Assembly: GCF_002135345.1 (NCBI RefSeq)
Contig: NZ_NEGI01000009.1
Location: forward strand, 1-64,000
From: Acinetobacter sp. ANC 4648
GTDB taxonomy: Bacteria; Pseudomonadota; Gammaproteobacteria; Pseudomonadales; Moraxellaceae
Direction: 5' to 3'
Length of the DNA: 64,000 bases
A program made the position numbers and the translations under genes. Of the stretch, positions 18,544 through 28,111 are shown piece after piece; position 1 is the first letter of the stretch, and the number at the start of each line of letters is the position of its first letter. The notes beneath the pieces were generated by a model. It had not been told where the DNA came from. It ran no database searches and saw nothing but the letters and a program-made list of their open reading frames with translations.

Positions 18544-19419
18544 ATGAATGCGCTCGTCAAATATCAGGTTGATCCTGTGGTCAGAACAAAGTTAGATTTT
18601 AAATTAGATCAAGTACCTCGTTTTTGGTTTGCCAATGATCCATTTCGAACCCGTATGTTTGATGCTTTAAGTCTGACCTTTCCAGATGGTGAACGTTATT
18701 TTATTGAAAGTGTACGTTTGTTTCGTGATCAAATTACTAATCCTGATCTCAAAAAACGAGTCGCAGATTTCATTCGACAAGAAGCTCAACATGGCATTGC
18801 ACATGACCAAATGAATCAAGTAATGAAAAATCAAGGGATGCCCGTCGATCGATTTATTGCCACCCTCACTAAAATTTTTAAATTTGAGCTCAAAAATCGT
18901 TCACCACAATACAATATTGCCATGACTGCTGCTGCTGAACATTTAACTGCACTCATGGCAGAAACTTTTTACAGTAAAAAAGAGACCTTACAAGATGCTC
19001 ATCCTTATGTCCGTGCATTATTCGCATGGCATTCGATTGAGGAAATGGAGCATCGGGATGTGGCTTTTGATGTAATGCGACAAGTGGCAGATGTACCTGA
19101 ATTAACCCGTAAATTTGCGTTGGCTTTTACCACATTGATGATGTTTAATTTCACCATTTATCGTGCCAATGTAATGTTAAAATATGATGGTTTCAGTCGT
19201 TTAGAACGAATCAAGCTGACGTATAAAGGAATGCCTTGGTTTATTGGCAAACAAGGCATTTTTTCTAGCATGCGTAAACAATATTTAGATTGGTTTCAGC
19301 CTGATTTTCACCCAAGTCAACATGCAGTGATTCATCAATATCAAACTTGGATTGATACATTAGCCGCAACCAATGATCCTATTGCAGCAGGTGAAGCTTT
19401 TTGGCAAGCTGGGTATTAG
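18544..19419 (+). CDS. Predicted metal-dependent hydrolase (PF10118/COG3687 type), paralogue 1
   Basis: A 291-residue protein of a family annotated only as predicted metal-dependent hydrolase. The conserved acidic/His motifs are visible: QEAQHGIAHD, AAEHLTALMAETF and HSIEEMEHRDVAFDV. Two ExxH motifs plus extra Glu residues in helical surroundings recall a ferritin-like di-metal four-helix site; this is my inference. A hydrophobic stretch around residue 200 (LAFTTLMMFNFTIY) suggests membrane contact. Starts AAGATG without a strong ribosome site. First of three tandem paralogues beside an AraC regulator. Confidence 0.85.
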   Translation: MNALVKYQVDPVVRTKLDFKLDQVPRFWFANDPFRTRMFDALSLTFPDGERYFIESVRLFRDQITNPDLKKRVADFIRQEAQHGIAHDQMNQVMKNQGMPVDRFIATLTKIFKFELKNRSPQYNIAMTAAAEHLTALMAETFYSKKETLQDAHPYVRALFAWHSIEEMEHRDVAFDVMRQVADVPELTRKFALAFTTLMMFNFTIYRANVMLKYDGFSRLERIKLTYKGMPWFIGKQGIFSSMRKQYLDWFQPDFHPSQHAVIHQYQTWIDTLAATNDPIAAGEAFWQAGY

Positions 19420-19533
19420 CTGTTAGAATAAACTAGCTCAATGTCATCATTGGGCCAATAATAAAAACTTGAACTTTGCAATAACACGGCTCTGTTCAAA
19501 TGATTAAAACAAAAGTATGTGAGGTGGAAGGAT

Positions 19534-20409
19534 ATGACTACTGTCCTCAAATATCAGGTCGATCCTGTCGTCCGTAAAACACCAAACTTTAAATTAGATC
19601 AAATGCCACGTTTTTGGTTTGGTGGAGACCCCTTTCGTACTCGTATGTTTGATGCACTGAGTTTAACTTTCCCTATGGGTGAACGCTACTTCGTTGAAAG
19701 TGTTCGTGCCTTGCGTCATAAAGTAACTGATCCTAACTTACAAAACCGCATCATTGATTTTATTCAACAAGAAGCTCAACATGGCCTAGCACATGACACT
19801 ATGAATAGAATCATCAAACAACAAGGTATACCTGTCGATCATTTTCTCACATCCATAGCTGCACATTTTAATTACATTTTGAAAAATCGTACGACGCAAT
19901 ACAACATTGCCATGACTGCGGCGACAGAACACTTAACGGCATTAATGGCAGATACTTTTTACGGTAAAAAAAGTACATTAACTGACGTCCATCCTTATAT
20001 TCGTGCGTTATTCGCATGGCATGCAATTGAAGAAATGGAACATCGTGATGTCGCATTTGATGTGATGCAACAAGCAGGTGAGGTATCCGAATCTCTACGT
20101 AAATTCGCATTAGCATATACCTCAATTTTAATATTTGGATTTACTTTTTATCGTGCCAACATCATGCTCAAATACGATGGTTTTAGTACCTTTCAGCGCA
20201 TAAAAATGGCTATAAAAGGTTTACCTTGGTTTTTTGGAAAACAAGGTTCACTTTCTGCAATGCACACGCCATACATGAATTGGTTTAATAAGGGGTTTCA
20301 TCCTAATCAGCATCCGATTATTCGCCAATATCAAACTTGGGTCGATACCCTCGAACAGACAGGTGATCCTATCGCAGCTGGTGAAGCTTTTTGGCACGCT
20401 GCACTTTAA
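19534..20409 (+). CDS. Predicted metal-dependent hydrolase (PF10118/COG3687 type), paralogue 2
   Basis: A 291-residue paralogue of the genes on both sides, sharing DPVVR, FWFGGDPFRTRMFDALSLTFP, QEAQHGLAHD, ATEHLTALMADTFY and HAIEEMEHRDVAFDV. The ATG at 19534 was chosen over the GTG at 19519 because GAGG lies 8 bases before it and the length then equals that of both sister proteins. The 114-base spacer before it leaves room for its own promoter. All putative metal ligands are kept, so it is not a decaying copy. Confidence 0.85.
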   Translation: MTTVLKYQVDPVVRKTPNFKLDQMPRFWFGGDPFRTRMFDALSLTFPMGERYFVESVRALRHKVTDPNLQNRIIDFIQQEAQHGLAHDTMNRIIKQQGIPVDHFLTSIAAHFNYILKNRTTQYNIAMTAATEHLTALMADTFYGKKSTLTDVHPYIRALFAWHAIEEMEHRDVAFDVMQQAGEVSESLRKFALAYTSILIFGFTFYRANIMLKYDGFSTFQRIKMAIKGLPWFFGKQGSLSAMHTPYMNWFNKGFHPNQHPIIRQYQTWVDTLEQTGDPIAAGEAFWHAAL

Positions 20410-20577
20410 GTTTCTTTTATCTAGATAAGCACTTTCCAAGCACATTAACTCAAGTTGTTTTCCCTCACATTGTTTAAAAATACCAGACTGATACTTAAAA
20501 TTGGTACATCAAGATACCGAGAAAATACCTAAATTTGGCATAATTCAAACCAACAGCTTTGTGATGATTAAAATAAA

Positions 20578-21453
20578 ATGAATGCACACATCCAATATCA
20601 AGTTGATCCTGTGGTTCGCCGTCACCTAGATTTTAAACTGAAGCAAGTTCCACGTTTTTGGTTTGCTGGTGATCCTTTTCGTACTCGTGTATTCGATGCA
20701 CTCAGCCTTACTTTCCCCGATGGGGAACGTTACTTTATTCAATGCGTACGTTTATTTCGGGATCAAATTACTGATCCTGAGCTCCAACAACGCGTAACTG
20801 ACTTTATTCAACAAGAAGCGCAACATGGCATTGCACATGACAAAATGAATCAAATTTTGATTGATCAAGGCATGCCAGTCAAAAAATTTATTAGTCATGT
20901 CAATCAACGCTTCGGACATGCGCTAAAACACTATCCAAAACAATATAATATTGCTATCACAGCGGCTTGCGAACACTTAACAGCTCTCATGGCTGAAACA
21001 TTTTTCAGTCAAAAAGTGACCTTAGCTGAAGCCCACCCCTTTATTCGCGCTTTATTTGCATGGCACTCAATTGAAGAAATGGAACACCGCGATGTCGCCT
21101 ATGATGTAATGACTCAAGTTGGACACACACCCAATACCGTCCGTTATGTAGCTCTCGTATTGGTTTCCCTGTTAATGTTTTATTTCACTATGCAACGTAC
21201 TCAGGGTTTATTAAAACAAGATGGCTTTAGCCGTATAGAACGGCTACAACTCATGCGTAAAGGCTTACCATGGTTTATTGGTCGCACGGGAATTTTAACT
21301 CGGATGAAGCCAAAATATCTTGATTGGTACAAACCAGAATTTCACCCAAGCCAACATACCATTATTCATCAATATCAAACGTGGGTAGATACCTTAGCCG
21401 AAACACATGATCCGATTAAGGCTGGTGATGCCTTTTGGAACGCTACTTTATAA
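20578..21453 (+). CDS. Predicted metal-dependent hydrolase (PF10118/COG3687 type), paralogue 3
   Basis: Third tandem paralogue, 291 residues, with QEAQHGIAHD, AACEHLTALMAETFF and HSIEEMEHRDVAYDV. The two sisters have NRSPQYNIAMTAAAEH or the like where this one has HYPKQYNIAITAACEH, so it is slightly more diverged. The hydrophobic segment near residue 200 is kept. The 168-base spacer upstream suggests separate initiation. Confidence 0.85.
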   Translation: MNAHIQYQVDPVVRRHLDFKLKQVPRFWFAGDPFRTRVFDALSLTFPDGERYFIQCVRLFRDQITDPELQQRVTDFIQQEAQHGIAHDKMNQILIDQGMPVKKFISHVNQRFGHALKHYPKQYNIAITAACEHLTALMAETFFSQKVTLAEAHPFIRALFAWHSIEEMEHRDVAYDVMTQVGHTPNTVRYVALVLVSLLMFYFTMQRTQGLLKQDGFSRIERLQLMRKGLPWFIGRTGILTRMKPKYLDWYKPEFHPSQHTIIHQYQTWVDTLAETHDPIKAGDAFWNATL

Positions 21454-21475
21454 AACTGATAATCAGGCCATTACA

Positions 21476-22471
21476 TTACCACTTTGCGTAATGTTGTTCG
21501 AGCAAACCATATTCCTGCGACAGTGTAATCATTTCACCTTGTTCGGTTTGAATGGTGCCACTGATTTGAGATTGCCACTGACTAAATTGGCTCCCAACCA
21601 AGCGTAGATTTAAATTTTCATATCTACGCCAACCAGTTGTTATGGTAAGATTCAAGCGCTCATCTAGAGAGTGTATTCGCCAAAGATCATTATCTTGCTT
21701 TTCAAACAGCACATCTGCAACTGGATAAAGCACACCATTCACCCATAGACAATTTTCATTACCAAAACTTTCATTGACACCTGAAGCTAAATTTAACCCA
21801 ATTCGATTGCCTTGTTGATCCCAAAAATTACTGGACAACCAAAACCATGCAGTTTCAGGACGTAAAAAACCACAAGTATCATCCAAGGATGCCAATGTCC
21901 GATCATTAAAATCTATTTTTTGTTTTTGCTTATTAATGAAAAAACCTTCAACAGCCAATGTGGTTTTTTTCTGTGTATAAGTCCACCCATTAATGCCATT
22001 TGGACTACATAAACTTAATGGTTGAGTGCCTGCACAAAAAATTCTCGCTTTTAATTGTTCTTCACCATGCTTGGTCACACGGATATAGCGCACGCCATTG
22101 GCATGCTGCATTTCAAACTCAAACGGTGCTTTTAAAAAACGACTTTGGCTATATAACGGCTGCTCATCAACATCCGTCCCACGACCGAATATAGTATTGG
22201 CATTCCATTCAAAAACCTCATTGCTTTGATGGTTATAGATATACACAAAACCATGCCCTGCCCATGAAATATCAGCAATGGCCAAACCAATCGTATAATC
22301 TTCATGCTGAATACAGCAAAATTTAAATTTTTTATATTTTAATTGCTTACGCCAACCTTGCAGTGTTTTTCCATAAGGTGTTTTATAAATGTATTGATCT
22401 ATATTGATTGAGGTTGGTAATTCTTTAAACCGCCCATAGCGAGGCTGTCCATTTTTTTGTATTAAATCCAT
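21476..22471 (-). CDS. DUF2804 family protein
   Basis: A 331-residue soluble protein with many Trp and Tyr residues and predicted beta-structure. The segment DDTCGFLRPETAWFWLSSNF resembles the family hallmark (short acidic start, Pro, then an aromatic run) of DUF2804, whose function is unknown. No signal peptide or membrane segment. It converges on the third hydrolase-like gene, 22 bases apart. I have no functional proposal beyond a possible lipocalin-like or carbohydrate-related beta fold. Confidence 0.75.
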   Translation of the reverse strand: MDLIQKNGQPRYGRFKELPTSINIDQYIYKTPYGKTLQGWRKQLKYKKFKFCCIQHEDYTIGLAIADISWAGHGFVYIYNHQSNEVFEWNANTIFGRGTDVDEQPLYSQSRFLKAPFEFEMQHANGVRYIRVTKHGEEQLKARIFCAGTQPLSLCSPNGINGWTYTQKKTTLAVEGFFINKQKQKIDFNDRTLASLDDTCGFLRPETAWFWLSSNFWDQQGNRIGLNLASGVNESFGNENCLWVNGVLYPVADVLFEKQDNDLWRIHSLDERLNLTITTGWRRYENLNLRLVGSQFSQWQSQISGTIQTEQGEMITLSQEYGLLEQHYAKW

Positions 22472-22823
22472 TTCGACAATTCAATCCCATCTATTATTCT
22501 AAAGTTTGACTTTAGTCGGTGCTTGATTATTGCTTATTTTTTGTATTAAGCCAACAATTTAACAACAGAGAAAGAGATTGTTTTTTCAAGACTATATAAA
22601 TCTAATTTTCAGTCTGCTGTCATGTCCATTTTAGTATCGAATGGTACTTTAAATATTGACTACGCGATCTCAAAACAGAGAGAGAAAGATCCAACTGTGA
22701 ACCCTAAATTTTATTATAAAAGCAGTGTGGTTCTTACAAAGGAAGACATCTAATCCACTGATGAGCTTAAATTAAAAAACCAGCAATTCGTATTGCTGGT
22801 TTTTTAAAATACAAGAATAATTA
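22472..22823. other. Intergenic region between gcd and the DUF2804 gene
   Basis: About 350 bases. It holds the gcd terminator at its right end and presumably the promoter of the DUF2804 gene at its left. A 43-codon frame on the plus strand (22622-22753) has no ribosome site and is not accepted as a gene. Confidence 0.5.
22774..22805 (-). terminator. Terminator after gcd
   Basis: A 14-bp perfect stem (22774-22787 with 22792-22805) with A-run and T-run at its base, so it can act in both directions. Confidence 0.9.
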
Positions 22824-25220
22824 TTAATCAGGTAACGCGTATGCCACTAAAGAGTCACCCATTTTAGTACCAAAAGAACCATGCCCTCCAGCCATAATGA
22901 CCACATACTGCTTACCATTAATCTCATAAGTCATCGGTGTGGCTTGACCTCCCGCTGGTAAACGGCCTTTCCAAAGTTCATCACCATTAGTCACATTAAT
23001 TGCGCGGATATAATCATCCTGTGTTGCACCCAAGAACATCAGATTCCCTGCTGTAGAAATTGGCCCACCTAGCATAGGCACCCCCATTTTAAAAGGTGGT
23101 AAAGGGATTCCTGGCAGACTGTCACGAATCGTGCCAATACGGCGTTTCCATGCAATGTCATGTGTTTTTAAATCAACACCAGCAACATAGCCCCAAGCTG
23201 GCTGTTTACATGGCAACCCAAAAGGTGACAAGAATGGACTAATTTCAACCCCATAAGGCACACCATACATTGGTTGTATCCCTTGCTCGGTACCTGCACC
23301 TTTCGCCGTTTCCTTACGGTTTGGATCTTCTGGAATAAGCTTAGAAACAAAAGGTAAGCCAATAGGATTCATTAATGCAATTTGGCGATCTGAATTGACT
23401 GACATACCGCCCCACTCAAATACTCCTAAGTTACCTGGAAAAACCAAAGTACCATTTTCAGAGGGTGGTGTATAAATGCCATCATAATTCAAGCGATGAA
23501 ATGATACGCGACAAATCAATTGATCAAACATTGTGGCTCCCCACATGTCTTTATCTGTTAATTTTTGCTTTGGCGCTAAATCAAAATCGGAAAAAGGTTG
23601 GGTCGGTGAATAAAACTCACCTTCAGTTTGAGGCCCTCGTTTAACCGTTTGTGGTACAGGTTTTTCTGTAATCGGAACAATGGCTTTACCATCACGACGA
23701 TCCAATACAAACACATTCCCCGTTTTAGTCAGCACATAGATCGCAGGAACCGTTTGCCCTGATTTAACTTGTATATCTGCTAAAGTCGGTTGTGACGGTA
23801 CATCCATATCCCACAAATCATGATGTGTGGTTTGGAAATTCCACAGTAATTTACCTGTAGAGGCATTAAGGGCGAGCATTGAATTAGCATAGCGCTCCTT
23901 CAACTCAGTGCGATCTCCGCCCCAAATATCAGGTGTACCCACCCCAGTCGGTACATAGACAACATCCAATTTTGCATCATAAGCCAATGGTGCCCATGCA
24001 TTTGGAGAGTTATTTACAAAGGTCTGTCCTGGAGCTGGAATAGCATTAGGATCTTCTGCACCGGTATCAAATACCCACAGTAAAGCCCCAGTATTTACAT
24101 CATAGCCACGAATAACGCCTGATGGCTCTTTAGTTGAATAGTTATCTGTGGTTGAACCCGCAATAATAATCGTCGTTCCTGTCACGACTGGAGGAGATGT
24201 TGGGTTATAGCCCCCCGGATATGGATATGGCATATCTTTCTGTAAATCAACTTCACCATTTTTACCAAAATCAGTACATCTCTGCCCATTGTCTGCGTTA
24301 ATCGCTACAAGTCGTCCGTCATTGACAGGTAAAATCACTTTACGAGGACATTGCTCAGATGTTGATTTTTTGTCTTTTAAACTTGTTTCGAAACCCACCG
24401 TATTATTAGCATCAAAATAAGATACACCACGACAAGTCAAATGCTGAAAGGTTTTATCCGATTTTACTTTGGGATCAAACTTCCATTTTTCTTGACCTGT
24501 AGCTGGGTTAAGAGCAACGAGTTTTTGATGAGTAGTACAGATATACATGTTATTACCGATTTTAATCGGCGTAACCTGATTGGTGGTTTCACCCGAATCA
24601 TTCTCAGTTTTGAAGTCTTTGGTATGGTATATCCAAGCCACTTTTAAATTTTTAACATTTTTATCATTAATTTGGGTCAATGGCGAATATCGTACTCCGG
24701 ATTGAGTACGACCATAATCAGGCCAATCTGCATCGGCTACCCCCGCTATAGCTTCCGTAGTTGCTGGTTGCTGCGTAGTTAAAGTGCCACGAATTTCCTG
24801 CGGATCATTAAAAATAGCATAAACCATCACCGCAATAGTAATTGCCAATGTACCAGAAAGTGCGACCTTAGCACTCTTCGACTGCATAATTCCGCGAGTT
24901 ACCGCTGGAATGAGTAACCACAGACCAAAGAGTCCTAATATATCGAGACGTGGTGCTAAGGCAAAGAAGTCTGAACCAACTTCCCATAAGCCCCAGACGA
25001 CGGTACCCAACACAAGAATTGCATAAACAATCAAGGCAGAACTTTTTAATTTATTGAGTAAATATGCTGTTGCGATGAAGAAAAGACCTGCAATGATGTA
25101 GTACCAAGACCCACCTAGTACCGCAAGCCATATCCCTCCAATCAACAGAATTAAACCGAAAATCACTGCAATAACGACAGTAAAAGTTCGAAATCCTGAA
25201 GTCGACGATGGAGAATTCAT
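22824..25220 (-). CDS. gcd: Membrane-bound PQQ-dependent glucose dehydrogenase
   Basis: Oxidises aldoses such as glucose to lactones in the periplasm and passes electrons to ubiquinone. The first ~140 residues hold five transmembrane segments that anchor the protein and bind quinone; the rest is the eight-bladed PQQ propeller. Landmarks are DWPDYGRTQSGVRYSPL, NQVTPIKIG, THHDLWDMDVPSQP, CRGVSYFDA and the C-terminal GGHGSFGTKMGD. The match to remembered A. calcoaceticus GDH-A is very close throughout. The ATG at 25220 has AGGTGG 5 bases upstream; the GTG at 25229 overlaps that site and is rejected. It lies 168 bases after an OprB-like porin gene on the same strand. Confidence 0.97.
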   Translation of the reverse strand: MNSPSSTSGFRTFTVVIAVIFGLILLIGGIWLAVLGGSWYYIIAGLFFIATAYLLNKLKSSALIVYAILVLGTVVWGLWEVGSDFFALAPRLDILGLFGLWLLIPAVTRGIMQSKSAKVALSGTLAITIAVMVYAIFNDPQEIRGTLTTQQPATTEAIAGVADADWPDYGRTQSGVRYSPLTQINDKNVKNLKVAWIYHTKDFKTENDSGETTNQVTPIKIGNNMYICTTHQKLVALNPATGQEKWKFDPKVKSDKTFQHLTCRGVSYFDANNTVGFETSLKDKKSTSEQCPRKVILPVNDGRLVAINADNGQRCTDFGKNGEVDLQKDMPYPYPGGYNPTSPPVVTGTTIIIAGSTTDNYSTKEPSGVIRGYDVNTGALLWVFDTGAEDPNAIPAPGQTFVNNSPNAWAPLAYDAKLDVVYVPTGVGTPDIWGGDRTELKERYANSMLALNASTGKLLWNFQTTHHDLWDMDVPSQPTLADIQVKSGQTVPAIYVLTKTGNVFVLDRRDGKAIVPITEKPVPQTVKRGPQTEGEFYSPTQPFSDFDLAPKQKLTDKDMWGATMFDQLICRVSFHRLNYDGIYTPPSENGTLVFPGNLGVFEWGGMSVNSDRQIALMNPIGLPFVSKLIPEDPNRKETAKGAGTEQGIQPMYGVPYGVEISPFLSPFGLPCKQPAWGYVAGVDLKTHDIAWKRRIGTIRDSLPGIPLPPFKMGVPMLGGPISTAGNLMFLGATQDDYIRAINVTNGDELWKGRLPAGGQATPMTYEINGKQYVVIMAGGHGSFGTKMGDSLVAYALPD

Positions 25221-25388
25221 AAAAGCCACCTATATTTATACATTTGATCATTTCACCTATTTTTATCAAGATGAATGATTACTTTTAATTTATTTTTAGA
25301 TTGAAAGACTAAAGCAATACGATCAGGATGAATACATTACATTGCCATCTCTAATTTTAGAAACTGACTTTAGTCATTACATCTAAAC

Positions 25389-26654
25389 CTAGAATGCTGT
25401 TTGCAATTTAATGCCACCAACCCACGCACTTTCACCATTTTTATACGCACCAACATGGCGGATATATTGAATGTTTGGACGCACAGTTAACCAATTTGTC
25501 GCATGGATGCCATAATATATTTCAGCATCATACTCTGCACTTTGTTGATCTTCTCGCAATGAAATTTGTTGATCTCGAACATCATCACCAATACTAATTC
25601 GAGCTAAACCAATAGCTAACTGATCTTTAGGTCGAGTATCCAATAAACCCGTGTAAACCAAACCAATGTTTTGCATATTACCGACGGTATTGGTATCAGA
25701 ATCATGAACCGTTAAGTTTACAAATCCGGCCAAACCTCGGCTTGTATCTCCGTGATGGCTGGTCAGTTGCTGTTTAGCAATCACCCACATGCCTTGTTTA
25801 TGTGATGTTTGCGTTGGATCTCGAATTTCTGCAACATCTGCCGTACTGTAGTAATATCCTAAACGGTATTCTCCAGTTAATTTTTCAGCACCAACTTTCG
25901 GTTGCCAAACCGCTTCGATAGGGACAATCGCACCATGTGATCCATCAGTACTTAAATTAAATCCTTTACTACGCTTTAAGTTTTCAGGGTTATATTCATA
26001 AACTCCGATCTGAGTATAAAGTTCGGGCTGAATATTGTATTTCACCCGTGCAGCCCATTGGCTGACTGGCCAGTTGTACCATTGATCACCGACCCAATTC
26101 CCTACTTGTGAACCACATAAAGCTAAATTTTGGAAATCACAATCAAAGGTGTTGAAGTCTTCTCCTTCACCAAAACGGCCGATTTTAACGTCTAGTTTTT
26201 GCTCTAAAAATTGCTTTTTAATCCAGAAATCAGTTAAACGCCAAGTTTGTCCACGCCCCCAAACTTCTTGGGTCGAACTTAAATGACCATTAAGTGCATC
26301 TGAGGTTTGTGAGAGTGAGCGGCCATTCCGCTCAGTGATTGTGATTTGCGCTTCGGTATCTTGCCAACCCATAATTTTATTTAAATCGAGATGTGCACCC
26401 AATGCAAATTGATCGGCATATTCAGTACCGTGACTCGAGTGATTTTTTGAATCCCACAAGTTAGCAAGTTCACCTGTATATCCAAAATTAAAATCATAAC
26501 CTTTTTGTTGTAATGCTATTCTTTGCCCATTCCAGTCACCAAGCATCCAAGAACTTTGAGGATCAAATGCCCCTGCCGCATAAATACTTTGTATGCCACA
26601 GCTCAAGGATAAAAGGCTCAGACCAAAATGAAATGTTCTACTTAATTTCTTCAT
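25389..26654 (-). CDS. oprB: OprB-like carbohydrate-selective porin
   Basis: A 421-residue outer-membrane protein with a classical signal peptide (cleavage after IYA). The mature start SSWMLGDWNGQRIALQQKGYDFNFGYTGE is the usual OprB opening, followed by alternating beta strands and an aromatic C-terminal end (QTAF). OprB porins let mono- and disaccharides into the periplasm, which fits the glucose dehydrogenase gene right downstream: the porin brings aldoses to the enzyme. Confidence 0.92.
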   Translation of the reverse strand: MKKLSRTFHFGLSLLSLSCGIQSIYAAGAFDPQSSWMLGDWNGQRIALQQKGYDFNFGYTGELANLWDSKNHSSHGTEYADQFALGAHLDLNKIMGWQDTEAQITITERNGRSLSQTSDALNGHLSSTQEVWGRGQTWRLTDFWIKKQFLEQKLDVKIGRFGEGEDFNTFDCDFQNLALCGSQVGNWVGDQWYNWPVSQWAARVKYNIQPELYTQIGVYEYNPENLKRSKGFNLSTDGSHGAIVPIEAVWQPKVGAEKLTGEYRLGYYYSTADVAEIRDPTQTSHKQGMWVIAKQQLTSHHGDTSRGLAGFVNLTVHDSDTNTVGNMQNIGLVYTGLLDTRPKDQLAIGLARISIGDDVRDQQISLREDQQSAEYDAEIYYGIHATNWLTVRPNIQYIRHVGAYKNGESAWVGGIKLQTAF

Positions 26655-26782
26655 TATTGGTAACCTTTATGTCTTTTTGTTAGTACATAAAGGTTACGCT
26701 GAATATTTGTGTAACAAATCATAAAAATTGTTATTTTGTTGGCACTTTTGTAACTTTAAGACTTAATTTAAGCAAATTTTAA

Positions 26783-27901
26783 TTACCAAATTCCTGCCCC
26801 CAAGTGCTGGCCAATAAATTGATATTTCGCCACAGAGCGTGAAAATTTAATTGGACAAGCCAATTGTGATTCAGTCTGATCTGTTTCTAAGTTTAAAGGA
26901 ACCTCGACCACCCATTGTCTTTGTTCAGCCAATGCAGAATCTAAAGCTTCATCGAGTGCCAAGACTGGTTCCACACAAACATCTAAAGCTGCAAATACTT
27001 TTCGCCACGTTATAAAACTTTGAGTTTTTATTTTTGCAGCTAAAGCCTGCTTAACCTGTTGACGGTCTACTGGATCAAAAGAAGCACCTTTTTCCATCAG
27101 AATAGGTAATTCTAAAACAGTCGCCAGACCAGACATAAATTGAGGCTCTAAACTACCAATCGACAAATATCGGCCATCTTGAGTTTGGTAATAATCATAA
27201 AAAGTGCCTCCATTTAAATGTTCACTTTCTACATTCTGCTTTTGCCCACCAGCAAGACTTGCTGAAGCCGCCATATTATTTAAAGCCACCACACAATCTA
27301 TCATCGAAATATCAATATATTGTCCGAGGCCACTACTTGCACGTTCAATCACCGCCGTCAAAATTCCAATCACCGCATGTAAAGAACCTCCTGCAACATC
27401 TGCAACCTGAATTCCCATTGGCGGTGGCCCACTGTCTTGACGACCGCTATGCCCAGCAACACCAGATAAAGCCATATAGTTAATATCATGCCCAGCTTTA
27501 TCTTTATAACTCCCTGTTTGACCATAGCCTGTAATGGAACAATAAATCAATTTTGGATTAATTTTAGCCAAAGTGTGATAATCCAAACCTAAGCGCTGCA
27601 TAACACCGGGACGAAATTGTTCCACAACAATGTCATACTCAGAAATCTTCTGTTTGATCAACTCAATATTTTCTGGATCTTTTAAATCCAACGCGACCGA
27701 TTGCTTATTACGGTTCAAATAACTGTGGGCAGTTGCTTGCCCATTTGCATACGGCGGCAGCAAACGAACCAGATCTGGACGTGTTGGCGATTCCACATGG
27801 ATCACTTCTGCACCTAAATCTGCTAGGTACAAAGTCGCAAATGGGCCAGGCAATAATGTCGAAAAGTCGAGTACTTTCAATCCCTTCAAAGCAGCTGTCA
27901 T
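26783..27901 (-). CDS. Alpha-methylacyl-CoA racemase-like CoA-transferase family III protein
   Basis: A 372-residue CaiB/BaiF-family protein. It has GHDINYMALSG with H138-D139 and, 30 residues on, D168 in QVADVAGG; the racemase MCR of Mycobacterium has H126, D127 and D156 with the same spacing, so racemisation of 2-methyl-branched acyl-CoA is more likely than CoA transfer. The start at 27901 matches the family opening (LKGLKVLDFSTLLPGP); two earlier in-frame starts (27916, 27982) lack ribosome sites but cannot be ruled out. It is divergent from an AraC regulator. Branched acyl-CoAs, as from terpene breakdown at the right end, are possible substrates (inference). Confidence 0.87.
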   Translation of the reverse strand: MTAALKGLKVLDFSTLLPGPFATLYLADLGAEVIHVESPTRPDLVRLLPPYANGQATAHSYLNRNKQSVALDLKDPENIELIKQKISEYDIVVEQFRPGVMQRLGLDYHTLAKINPKLIYCSITGYGQTGSYKDKAGHDINYMALSGVAGHSGRQDSGPPPMGIQVADVAGGSLHAVIGILTAVIERASSGLGQYIDISMIDCVVALNNMAASASLAGGQKQNVESEHLNGGTFYDYYQTQDGRYLSIGSLEPQFMSGLATVLELPILMEKGASFDPVDRQQVKQALAAKIKTQSFITWRKVFAALDVCVEPVLALDEALDSALAEQRQWVVEVPLNLETDQTESQLACPIKFSRSVAKYQFIGQHLGAGIW

Positions 27902-28111
27902 GATGATTTTTACCATTTTTATGTTGATTTTTGACCCATAATAGAAATATAAAACAGTTATAACAATGTCATGTTCGGCCATTTACCTTGATCATTTCGG
28001 CAATCTACCATGTAAAAAGGTAATTTCCATTATTGTAAATCGCCAAACCAATATTTTTTAGCGTCATTTAGGTCAAGTACAGTGAACATCAAAGAAACTG
28101 AAGGATTTAAC

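Noticed and set aside
22622..22753. A 43-codon frame upstream of the DUF2804 gene
   Set aside because: No ribosome site, no recognisable motif and no membrane or signal pattern.
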